NCBI RefSeq assembly: GCF_033568475.1
Contig: NC_133120.1
Coordinates: 49,035,751 to 49,099,750, forward strand
Length of the DNA: 64,000 nucleotides
Source: Henckelia pumila
Lineage: Eukaryota; Streptophyta; Magnoliopsida; Lamiales; Gesneriaceae
Direction of reading: 5' to 3'
Shown here: positions 1 to 8,836 of the stretch, in pieces
Layout of the letters: every line of letters starts with the position of its first letter
Numbering within the stretch: the first letter of the stretch is position 1
Translations under genes and position numbers: made by a program
Notes under the pieces: generated by a model
Database searches by the model: none
What the model was told of the DNA's origin: nothing
Seen by the model: only the letters and a program-made list of their open reading frames with translations

Positions 1-600
1 TCATGATTATAATCTGCTGTGATAGGTCAGAATTGGAGACGTACTTATTGTCCATTGATCTACTATTTAAAAAAAAAAATTTATCGAACATTAAGTGGCC
101 ATCTTATTCATAATATAGGAGATCATTCAATTCATTATTTCTTGAGCTTTTGGGTTTTCCAAACCATCGACACTGCTGAGTTTGCAGTGCTGTTTTCTGG
201 TAAAGTAATTTGAATCCCAGGAATTGTTTATAATTAGTTCATTTTTGTTGATTATTTGATAATTTGTACACTAGTGGATTGACTCTTTGCATGCATGAGT
301 GGTGAAAGAGGCAATGCCGTTTAACATTTAGTATTATAAATCTACATTTGTTCTCCTTGCAACATTTGCAAATCAGTCACCTCAATGATTATAATCTGCT
401 GTAATAAGTCAGAATAAGAGACATACCTATTCTCCATTGATCTACTCTTTTTTTTTTAAAGAAAAAAATTATCTAATGTAAAGTCAGTATCTTATTCATG
501 ATATAGGAGATAGCTTAAATTTATTATTTATCGAGTGTTTGGGTTTTACAAACCATCAACACTTACCCAGTTTGGATTGCTATTGGCAACCTTGAAGTCA
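1..600. repeat. Diverged direct repeat, two copies about 380 bp apart
   Basis: A block of about 200 bp beginning with GATTATAATCTGCTGT occurs at position 4 and again near 385. Both copies continue through a poly-A/T stretch, a CTTATTCATxATATAGGAGAT segment and a GGGTTTTxCAAACCATC segment. They are diverged by substitutions and small indels, so the duplication is not recent. It lies in what is probably an intron of the epsin gene. No coding exon is recognisable in this stretch. Confidence 0.75.
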
Positions 601-614
601 TTCATATAATTTAT

Positions 615-1003
615 TGTGACGCCCGGGGCTGAAGAGGGCGTGGAGTGATCGCCGGTGCCAAGAGGTTGCACGGACAATGAGCGGCTCCTGGCAGGCTTCT
701 AGGCGTAGGGAGACATGAATGAACCGAGCCCATTCCGGAATGAGAGGGATTCTGAAACTGTGTAGGTATAGGACTGCACGGTTGAGGAGGGCTTAAAAGA
801 TTTGATAGGTACTACTTATGTCAAGAAGGTGCATCTTTTTTTCAGGAGCTCATCATATAAGAACTTCAAAGTTAAACGTGCTTGACTTGGGGCAATTATA
901 GGATGGGTGACCCCCTGGGAAGTTTATCAGGGTGCGTGTGAGTGAGGACATAAGCACGCTGGAAAGGCTAGTCTTGATACAGTGAGGATAGTCATCGAAT
1001 CTT
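615..1003 (+). mobile_element. Solo LTR of a Cassandra-like TRIM retrotransposon
   Basis: The block starts with TGTGACGCCC and contains a 5S rRNA-like segment at about 858-935, including AAGTTAAACGTGCTTG and GGATGGGTGACC, followed by TGAGTGAGGACATAAGCACGC. Cassandra elements are the plant terminal-repeat retrotransposons in miniature whose LTRs carry 5S-derived Pol III promoter sequence, and the surrounding sequence fits that family. Only one LTR is present and no primer-binding site follows, so it looks like a solo or truncated LTR. The right boundary (about 990-1005) is uncertain and I could not confirm a target duplication. It lies upstream of the first visible epsin exon, presumably in an intron and in the same orientation as the gene. 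Confidence 0.85.
869..923 (+). promoter_or_regulatory. 5S rRNA-derived Pol III internal promoter (A box and C box)
   Basis: AAGTTAAACGTGC at 869-881 corresponds to the A box of plant 5S rRNA. AGGATGGGTGACC at 900-912, followed by CCCTGGGAAGT, corresponds to the C box region. The flanking 5S sequence is degenerate, so this is a promoter-like relic inside the Cassandra LTR and not a 5S gene. Whether it still recruits TFIIIA cannot be judged from sequence alone. Confidence 0.75.
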
Positions 1004-1596
1004 ATAGTTATGCTATGTAAATCTGAGATATTTAGAAGCAGAATCTGATATTAAACTATAATTTGTTGGGTTCTTAACCTTTTTTTTTTAATTTTTTTTT
1101 CTGTTTTTTATTATTTTGTGTGATTTTTTTGGTCTCCAATGAAGTGCTCTGCTGATGTTAAGTTATTGCTCTATTGATTTATAATCAACAATGAGTTGAG
1201 TGCCTGAAGGAAAACTCTACCTGACCAACCACTTCCATGTAAAATTTGTGACTTTCATTCACGCAAATCTTTGATACTTTTTCTGCGAGCTTCTTTTCAA
1301 TCGAATGCTGTGGGAAATGAGGGCTTTCATGCTGAAGCTGTATTAGTATGGAACAAAACTCGGTCGAGCTTAGTTGTCACTATACTGTGGTGGGGGTATG
1401 AAAGTTATCATTCTGTCACAACCTTCCAGCTCTATCAAACGCCTTTATTAATTGTCCGTCTTTTTCATTAAAATCATAAACATGTTGAAACATAATTCTC
1501 TGTGTGGTTTCAGGTAGAATTTCATTTCTTTTGTTGAGTTATTTTTTATACTCTGCCAGATTTTTTTAACGCGAATTTATTTAAATCTTTCTATAG
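1004..1596. other. Probable intron sequence, no gene seen
   Basis: AT-rich sequence with poly-T runs leading to a polypyrimidine stretch and the acceptor TTTCTATAG at 1596. No reading frame resembles the upstream ENTH domain expected in an epsin, so that domain must be encoded outside the window. Confidence 0.55.
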
Positions 1597-3798
1597 CTGC
1601 CCCAACTAGTTCAAATGTTATTGCTTCCTCGACTTCTGCTCATACAAAAATGGATTTACTAGCTTCATTGGCTCTTGTTCCTGTTACTCAATCTACCATG
1701 GACCCTGATGCAATGGCTGGGGGAACCTTCACTTCTGAAGCCACATTTGCTGCCGTGCCATCGGCATCTTCTATCACGGATCAGGTAGTGTATCTTCTGT
1801 AGTATTTTCATGGAACAGTAACGTTTGTTATTCCTTCTAGTTTTCTATACTTACTATAATGGGAAAGGTTGGTTCTTTATTCACTAAAGATTTTTTTGGC
1901 TTGGAAGATGACGGATCTGAGTACATTGACCATTTAGTATGTTTTTCCTTGTGTTTTAGTTGCATTCTTAGAAAAATCACAGTGCAATAAAGTTGATGTT
2001 AATTTTAATGAAAGTGATAAGATGACTGTTCTAGTGTTCCTCGTTCAACTCTCTCTTTCTTTTAATAAGTAATTCAACTCTTTTTGTAAGAAAGAAAACC
2101 TAAAAAGGAAAATGACATTGTTATCCAGATATCCAAACCAAAATCTATATCTTTACCCATAAGCCAATTTCCATGTATTCATCTGTAACATTTTCGTTTA
2201 CAATTAAATTGAACCTTATGAATCTGTGTTGATTCACACCTAACGAAGTATGACACAGTTATCCCATGGTTACATGCACCCTCTCCTACTCCAACTACAT
2301 GTCGCCCTCATCTCACTGTACAGTCGCATGTACAAAAAGTTGGAAAATAAGTATTGTATTATACCATTTCTCTGTAGCTAACATTTAGACCAGTGGGAAT
2401 ACAAAATAAGTTGCTTTTGACAAATTTATTTGGTTCCTCATTCTCTCTTTCTTGTGTCTTTAACTACATGTAACTCTTTTTCAGCCTTTTGATGATCCTT
2501 TTGGGGATGGTCCATTTAAAGCTGTCCCTTCTATGTATCGTGTAGAAGGTCAACAATACCAGGCTTCATCCACAAATTCTTTCAATTCCAACCCCAGTCA
2601 AATCTCAGATATGCAACAGCCAGTACCTCAAAAGGCAGAGACTGAATTTCCGGGTGATTCGAGTTACATGCCATCTGATCCTTCTGGTGTACAACCTCTT
2701 CCTCGGAACCAGCTGTCTGTGCAACAGGATTTGTCTACCCTCAACCCAGATGATGATATATTAGCAGATATCCTTCCGCTATCCATCTCGTCATCTGTTG
2801 CCACTGCAGGTTTTCCTACTCAACTTGGCCTGCCTTCATCACAAACAAGTCATCCTCCCCAATTACAGATGAGTGCTCCTCAGAGTGTTCAACCCACTTA
2901 CCCTACAGAGTTTCCAGCTCAAATGGCTTCTTCACAGGCTGGTTTTCAGGCTCCGGTTGGGGGTCAGTCTGCGCAGTCATATACTCTGAATCCAAACTTC
3001 TATGGGTCTTACCAGTCGCAAATGGCGTCAACAGGTCCTGACGCTGCCAACATGGTTCCTCCTAGTTCTATTAGACCCACCATGCAGCACAATTTACATT
3101 CACATATTGTTTCTGCAGTTCCTGGAGCTTCACAATCTGGTCCTCCAGCTCCTCATGGGCGACCAAGTATGCCATCTATACCAGCTTCGAGAGGGTCTTC
3201 TGCTGTGATTCCTCATCCATCAAAAGACAAGTTTGAGACAAAATCCACTGTTTGGGCTGACACTCTGAGCCGGGGACTGGTCAATTTGAATATATCTGGA
3301 TGTGAGTGTTTCTAATTTTAGTAATGTCTTATTATGTTTCTTCGTAACACCACTCAACTGATCTAAAGATTTTCTTGTGTAGCTAAAACAAATCCACTAG
3401 CTGACATTGGAGTTGATTTTGATGCCCTAAATCGGAAGGAGAGGAGGATGGAAAAACCTATGACAGCGACGGTAACATCTAGCATAACTATGGGTAAGGC
3501 TATGGGATCTGGTTCTGGTATGGGTCGTGCTGCTGCTGGAGTCCCAAGGCCTTCACCAAACATGATGGGTTCTGGTGTAAATATGAATACTGGCGGCGTT
3601 CGAGGTGCTGGCATGGGTATGGCAGGAAGTTATCAATTAAGCCAACCGATGGTGCGGGGAATGAACGTGGGTATGGCCCAAGGAATAGCCATGCAACAGC
3701 AAGCAGGATTTCCTTCTGCGTCCACCGCACCTGGAAGTTATAATCCCATGATGGGGACAGGCAATTATAGTCAACGACCATACAGGGGTGGCTACTAA
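1597..3798 (+). CDS. Epsin (clathrin interactor EPSIN1/2/3-like), C-terminal half, three exons
   Basis: Plant epsins are clathrin and adaptor-binding proteins that act in vesicle formation at the trans-Golgi network and plasma membrane. Three exons fit GT-AG rules and phase: 1597-1784, 2485-3301 and 3383-3798, with the stop TAA at 3796-3798. Together they give about 472 C-terminal residues. Visible features are the DDPFGDGPF motif at the start of the second exon (DPF motifs bind adaptor appendages), a long Gln/Ser/Pro-rich disordered region, the conserved block STVWADTLSRGLVNLNISG, then NPLADIGVDFDALNRKERR across the last splice junction, and a Met/Gly-rich tail ending RGGY. The N-terminal ENTH domain lies upstream of the window. 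No frameshift or stop is seen in these exons, so the gene looks alive. I cannot decide between the EPSIN1, 2 and 3 paralogues. Confidence 0.9.
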
Positions 3799-4817
3799 TG
3801 ATTTTGAGCCACTGTGAATCATCAGTGAGAATTGTGAAGGTAAATTTTCCAATTGTTTGTTGACAAAATGAGTCATTCATGAATGTGCATGTCCAGTCAT
3901 GATGTAAGCTATAGGTTTTTGGTTCACTTGTATTTTTCTGGTTGGCTGTGGGTAGCATGTACATGTATCCATTTCTTGATTTATTTACAGTGTGTTTTGG
4001 GTCACAAATGTCTACTGTTCAGAAGTAGGAATTACCCACTCTTAAGTCTTGACATTTTGTTTCTTTTATCTTTGTGAGCATCTTGAATAATATTGTGGAC
4101 AGTTGAGGTGAGCTCAGAAGTAACGATCTTACTCTTTAGAAGTGGCAACAAATTAAAGGAGATGAATCTTGTTTGATAATCAAATATCGAACTGACATAA
4201 ATGAAACAGCTAAACGTGTCGTTTGAATATACTAGAAAAAGTGTACGTGTGTTGCATCTATGAACAAGCATTAATTTTTTTAGCTAAAATTTGTTAATCC
4301 ATGTTTCTAATTTCTCCTTAAATTATTATTATCTACCGTTAAACCAAATCATCATAAAATTAACAACAATAACTAATTATTGTACATTTTTTAATTTTAT
4401 GGACCAAAAGTTTTAAGAAGAAATTATTAAGAATAAACAAATATTTTAATAGAAAACTGTAAAACAAAGTGTATTTCGCTTGCCTTGATGTATTAATACA
4501 AACTATTTTACACAATTTCACTATTTTATCTATAATGCATCCATGGAGCTTTACTGTCAGCGACAGTGAATGATGCCGTGAAAAAAAATTGTTTATAATT
4601 AAATATGCTAATAATTGAACTGGACTTGAAATATGGGGCCGAAATCTTGAGACTATTTTATTGTTGTCATTTTAGTTGGGTACTTGGAGACGTTAAAGTC
4701 TAAAAAACTTATAAAAAAAGCATAGCCACTTCACAGTTGGTTTTCAGTATTTTTTTTCAGTAACGACAAAACTCACGGTCGTCACTTTAGGTGTTCATCG
4801 GGTATCTTTTCACAATT
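3799..4817 (+). other. Epsin 3' UTR and intergenic sequence
   Basis: The first few hundred bases after the stop are moderately T-rich and probably include the 3' UTR, with AATAAT near 4087 as a possible polyadenylation signal. From about 4260 the sequence is AT-rich intergenic DNA with no recognisable gene. Homology to the gypsy array begins near 4818. Confidence 0.45.
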
Positions 4818-6532
4818 GATTTTGAGGAGTTCAGATTTCATGGATTATAAATAAAGGCAACTAGAAAATGATATGAAATTAACTATTGAATGTTATATTA
4901 TTATGCTATTTAAAGACGATGACATGTAAATACTATTCGAGAAATTTCACTCCTCCAATAGGAGAATCTAAGTGCCTTAAGCCTAAACTAACCGCAGAAT
5001 TAGAATTCATATATTTTAAGCATATTCCTGACGTTAGGAGAATTTATGTTGTGCATGACGTTTGACACTAAATTCACTTTTTGGGTTTCATGGATTTATA
5101 GCACTCGAGATTTAAGATTTTCAAGCGTTCGATAGTTGAAAGTGTAGTGGTAAATGGATAAGTTGAAGAAAATTGTGATGAATGGCAGATGTTCGACTCA
5201 AAGATGTTTAACTTGTTATAGAAGGCTAGAGTGTGGATAAGCTTTACAAGTTGAATTATTGGGGTTGATATTGTAATCATATGCTTTAATAAGTAAACTT
5301 GGGAACAAAAGTTCGGCTCACGAATGTTGGAAGATTGATAAGTAGAGTGTATAAGCATATAAAATCAGTCAAGTTTTGGCATAGTGTGATTGTTGTGTTT
5401 AGGAAAAAATGATTAGTAAAGTTAATATTTTGTTTATCAGAGTGCGCAGCAGAAGCATGACTTTTGGGATACTGAAACTTGGGAACTAGATGGGTGATCG
5501 TGGATAGACTCACCAAGTCAGCTCATTTCTTGCCGGTGAGGACTACTTACTCGTTGACACAGTATGCAGAGCTTTATATCAAGGAGATTGTTAGACTGCA
5601 TGGTATACCAGTGTCGATAGTATCAGACAGGGATCCGAGATTTACATCTGCTTTCTAGAAGAGTTTGCACACAGCATTGGGGACTAGATTATTATTCAGT
5701 ACAACGTTCCATCCCCAGACAAATGGTCAGTCTGAGAGAGTGATCCAGGTTCTTGAGTTACTAAGAGCTTGTGTCATCGACTTTCAGGGCTCTTGGGAGA
5801 CTAGATTGTCGTTGGTGGAGTTTACCTATAACAACGGCTTTCAGGCATCTATAGATATGGCTTCTTATGCAGCTCTCTACGGGAGGAGATGCAGATCTCC
5901 CGTGCATTGGGATGAGGTTGGCGAGAGGATTCTACTTGGTCCCGAGATTGTACAGTAAACTGCAGACATTGTGATTCAGATTCGGAATCGTATGAGGACT
6001 GCTCAGAGTCGTCAGAAGAGTTATGCTGATACTCGACGACGGGATCTCGAATTTGTTGTTGGCGATCATGTGTTTCTGAAGATATCACCTATGAAAGGGG
6101 TGATGAGATTTGGTCGAAGAGGTAAGCTGAATCCGAGGTATATTGGGTCTTTTGAGATCTTGGAGAGAGTTGGCACGTTGGCCTACCGTTTGGCCTTGCC
6201 ACCCGGGGCTTGCGGCAGTGCACAACGTCTTCCATGTATCTATGCTACGGAGATACATCACGAACCCGTCGCATGTATTGGATTACGAGCCTTTGCGGTT
6301 AGCACCGAATCTAGTGTTTGAGGAGAGGCCTGTTCGGATCTTAGCTAGAGAGGAGCGGAGATTGAGGACGCGGGTCATACCGAGGGTCAAAGTCCAGTGG
6401 GTGAATCATTCCGAGGAGGAAGCCACTTGGGAGACCGAGGCAGACATGAGGACTCGCTACCCGGAGCTATTCGGGCAAGTACTTTAATTTCGAGGACGAA
6501 ATTCAATTTAAGGGGGGGGGGGGGGGGAGAAT
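4818..6532 (+). mobile_element. Gypsy array, internal region 1 (5'-truncated)
   Basis: Homology to the other internal regions starts at TTTTGAGGAGTTCAGATT, which corresponds to position ~30895 in internal region 2, so the primer site and most of the leader are missing. The end is the poly-purine tract AA followed by 16 G (6512-6527) next to TGTAACACCC of LTR1. No promoter or intact gene is present. Confidence 0.85.
5488..6487 (+). pseudogene. Gypsy integrase C-terminal part, copy 1 (broken)
   Basis: The frame encodes the integrase core from [12 protein letters not shown] through [12 protein letters not shown] and HPQTNGQSER to the conserved C-terminal block ending EEATWETEADMRTRYPELFG. Breaks are visible: a TAG where other copies have Trp in SAFWKSL (near 5656), a small deletion in the LEDLL region (near 5758), a TAA after EIVQ (near 5956), and a shift at the run near 6203 that puts NVFHVSMLRRY in another frame. 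The last break is shared by all copies. Confidence 0.88.
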
Positions 6533-7145
6533 TGTAACACCCGGAAATTTTAAAACGTAAATCCGCATGCATAATTAGGAGAAATTAATTTTTTAATTAA
6601 GGGTTAAATGTATTTATATGATATTATGTGATTTATATGCATGATTTAATTTATTTTAGCATTTAACCCATAATTATGGAAATTCTAGATTTTTAAGGAA
6701 TTTAATATTTTGATCGCGTAGACGGGACCGCGGACGGACGAGATACCAAAATTCTTAGCCAAAAATATTTTATGAGTTTTATGAGCCTTAAAATAATATT
6801 TTAAGGTATTTTGTCAAAAAAATTTTAGTATTTACTTATATATTTATTTAAGAATTAATTTTTGGCCAAAATAAGTCATTTTAATGACTTTTATTGATCT
6901 TTAAAAATCCTTTAATATTATATTTCGGGATTTATTATTATATATGAGATTAGTAGGTATTTTTAAAAGTTTAAAATCTTATATTTATGTTATATTATCT
7001 ACCTCATTAATTTATATTAGTTATTATCCTAAATTAATCCTAATTATCAAAATTTAAAACTAAAACCTACCCTACCCTAACTCCATTCAGTCGACCCCAA
7101 CTTTCCCTCACCCCACTATCACGTTTCAGCAGACTCCCAGCAGCC
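6533..7145 (+). mobile_element. Gypsy LTR1, left part (before CACTA-1)
   Basis: Begins TGTAACACCCGG directly after the poly-purine tract, as an LTR should, and matches the starts of LTR2 and LTR3. It stops at ...CCCAGCAGCC, where CACTA-1 is inserted. The LTR resumes after 27177. The two parts together are 2,796 bp. Confidence 0.9.
7143..7145. repeat. Target-site duplication GCC of CACTA-1 (left copy)
   Basis: GCC precedes CACTA at 7146 and is repeated at 27175-27177 after the right terminus. The uninterrupted LTRs 2-4 have one GCC at this place (for example CAGCAGCCCCATAGCC near 33200), as expected for a 3-bp CACTA duplication. Confidence 0.93.
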
Positions 7146-7640
7146 CACTACAAGAAAAATGGCCTACGACAACGCTTTTTTCGCGTTGTTAATGACCCCA
7201 AAAAAGCATTGTCGTAGCCAGTGTTGTAAAAGACCACGCTCAAAGACAACGCGGAAAAAGCGTTGTGGTTTTCGGAAAAAACAACGCTTAAAAAAGCGTC
7301 GTGGTATTTGGATACGACAACGCTTAAAAAGCGTTGTCGTATCTATTAAAAGCGTTGTGGTATTTTGATATTACAACGCTTTAGTACACTGAGGAAGCGT
7401 TGTCGTAGATTCAATCCACAACGCTTTATATGCGTTGTGATTTCTACAAACAACAACGCTTTTGCAGCGTTGTTGTTTGTAGAAATCACAACGCAGATAA
7501 AGCGTTGTGGATTGAAGCTACGACAACGCTTTCTCCGTGTAAAAAAGCGTTGTGCTTGGCAGATGTTGCTTAAAAAATCATTGTGCTACCAATAAAAAAC
7601 GTTGTCGTTAAGAACGTTGTTTTTGATTTTTTTTTCAAAT
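7146..7640. repeat. CACTA-1 left terminal and subterminal repeats
   Basis: After the terminal repeat, the motif GCGTTGT or its complement ACAACGC occurs at least fifteen times in both orientations up to about 7620. Several pairs form long palindromes, such as the one centred near 7327 (ACGACAACGC ... GCGTTGTCGT) and the one centred near 7465 (ACAACAACGC ... GCGTTGTTGT). In En/Spm such subterminal repeats are binding sites for the element's regulatory protein; that role is inferred here. Confidence 0.9.
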
Positions 7641-8318
7641 TTAAATTTCTATATAAATAACACTATTAAAATACATGAAATTGCAAATCTGTGGCAAAAT
7701 ATTCTTATAAAAAAGTATAGAGTCATTGTGTTGCAATATATTGAAATTGCAAAGTATCAACAAGCATTTAACGCTAGCTATCTCCACAAAGATGGTGCTG
7801 CAATATTGAAAGAAAATTGTTCCTAACAATGCAATTTTTCTGAATGCGACCACAGTTAGCGACGATCTCCGCCACCAGTAAGAACCAGACGATCTCCGCC
7901 ACCAGTAAGAACCAGACTTCTGAAATACAACATTAGATAACACATGTTAAATATAACATCATATCAAACCATATAAATCTAACCATAAATTTATAAATGA
8001 CAACACAGTGGAAGCATATCAAACATCATGAAACAGAAAATAGACTAACAAATGTAAACCTCATAACATGGGCTGCTTTCATTTTTATGTAAATTTACAG
8101 TTCATCACACATTAATAAGATTTTTACATTTTATTACTGGGAATATTATTGGACCCTTTAGTCAATCATGACCAAGAACAAGAAGAAAATCAATGATGAT
8201 TCAAAAGATAAGATAAGCCTGCTGCAGGCCTCGCCTACTGTCTAGAACATTAATTATATCATGCATGCGCAGCAACTAATTATATGAATTTTTACTTAAT
8301 CGATCAAATGGATAGCAG
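7641..8318. other. CACTA-1 interior, no gene seen
   Basis: AT-rich sequence with a tandem 29-bp-type repeat near 7858-7912 (GACGATCTCCGCCACCAGTA occurs twice). No coding similarity recognised. Confidence 0.5.
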
Positions 8319-8605
8319 GGGTTCTTGCTAATAGAACTGTTATGGCAGTCAAGCAGTTGGAGGGGATCGAGCAAGGCGAGAAACAGTTCAGAATGGAGGT
8401 GGCGACGATCAGTAGCACCCACCAGTTGAATCTGATGAGATTGATAGGATTCTGATCAGAAGGGAGGCATAGGCTATTAGTATATGAGTTTATGAGAAAC
8501 AGTTCTTTATAAAAGTTTCTATTCACCTCTGAGGAGCAATCTGGGAAGCATTTGAATTGGGAGTATAGGTATAATATCGCACTAGGAACCGCTAAGGGAA
8601 TCACA
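8319..8605 (+). pseudogene. Captured fragment of a G-type lectin S-receptor-like kinase
   Basis: The + strand encodes the N-lobe of a plant receptor-like kinase: GVLANRTVMAVKQLEG (VAVK-type lysine), GEKQFRMEVATISSTH, NLMRLIGF, RHRLLVYEFMRNSSL and LNWEYRYNIALGTAKGI. This closely resembles the At1g34300-type lectin receptor kinases. There are in-frame stops after LIGF (TGA near 8452) and after NSSL (TAA near 8508), and the piece ends before the catalytic loop. It is therefore a dead host-gene fragment carried by CACTA-1, in the orientation opposite to the transposase genes. Confidence 0.9.
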
Positions 8606-8836
8606 GACGCAAAGGAAAAAGAAGCATGAAAATAACGTAAACAACACACATTCGAACCAGTTTCAGAAGGCCTCGCCTACTGTCTGCTTGAAAAAAAAAT
8701 ATGGACAGTAGTTGCATGTGCCCAAACCACCAAATTCACGCATGTACTCCATGCACTCGAGGCTTTAATTAATTCAATGCATCCATGCATTATGATAGTT
8801 GTTGCATTATTCAAGACATAAAATACATGTGCATAC

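Noticed and set aside
858-935. 5S rRNA gene
   Set aside because: Only the internal part matches 5S rRNA, it is degenerate, and the flanks match a Cassandra LTR.
7146-7640. CRISPR-like array suggested by regularly spaced repeats near the CACTA-1 end
   Set aside because: Repeats are short, in both orientations, irregularly spaced and lie in a CACTA subterminal region in a eukaryotic sequence.
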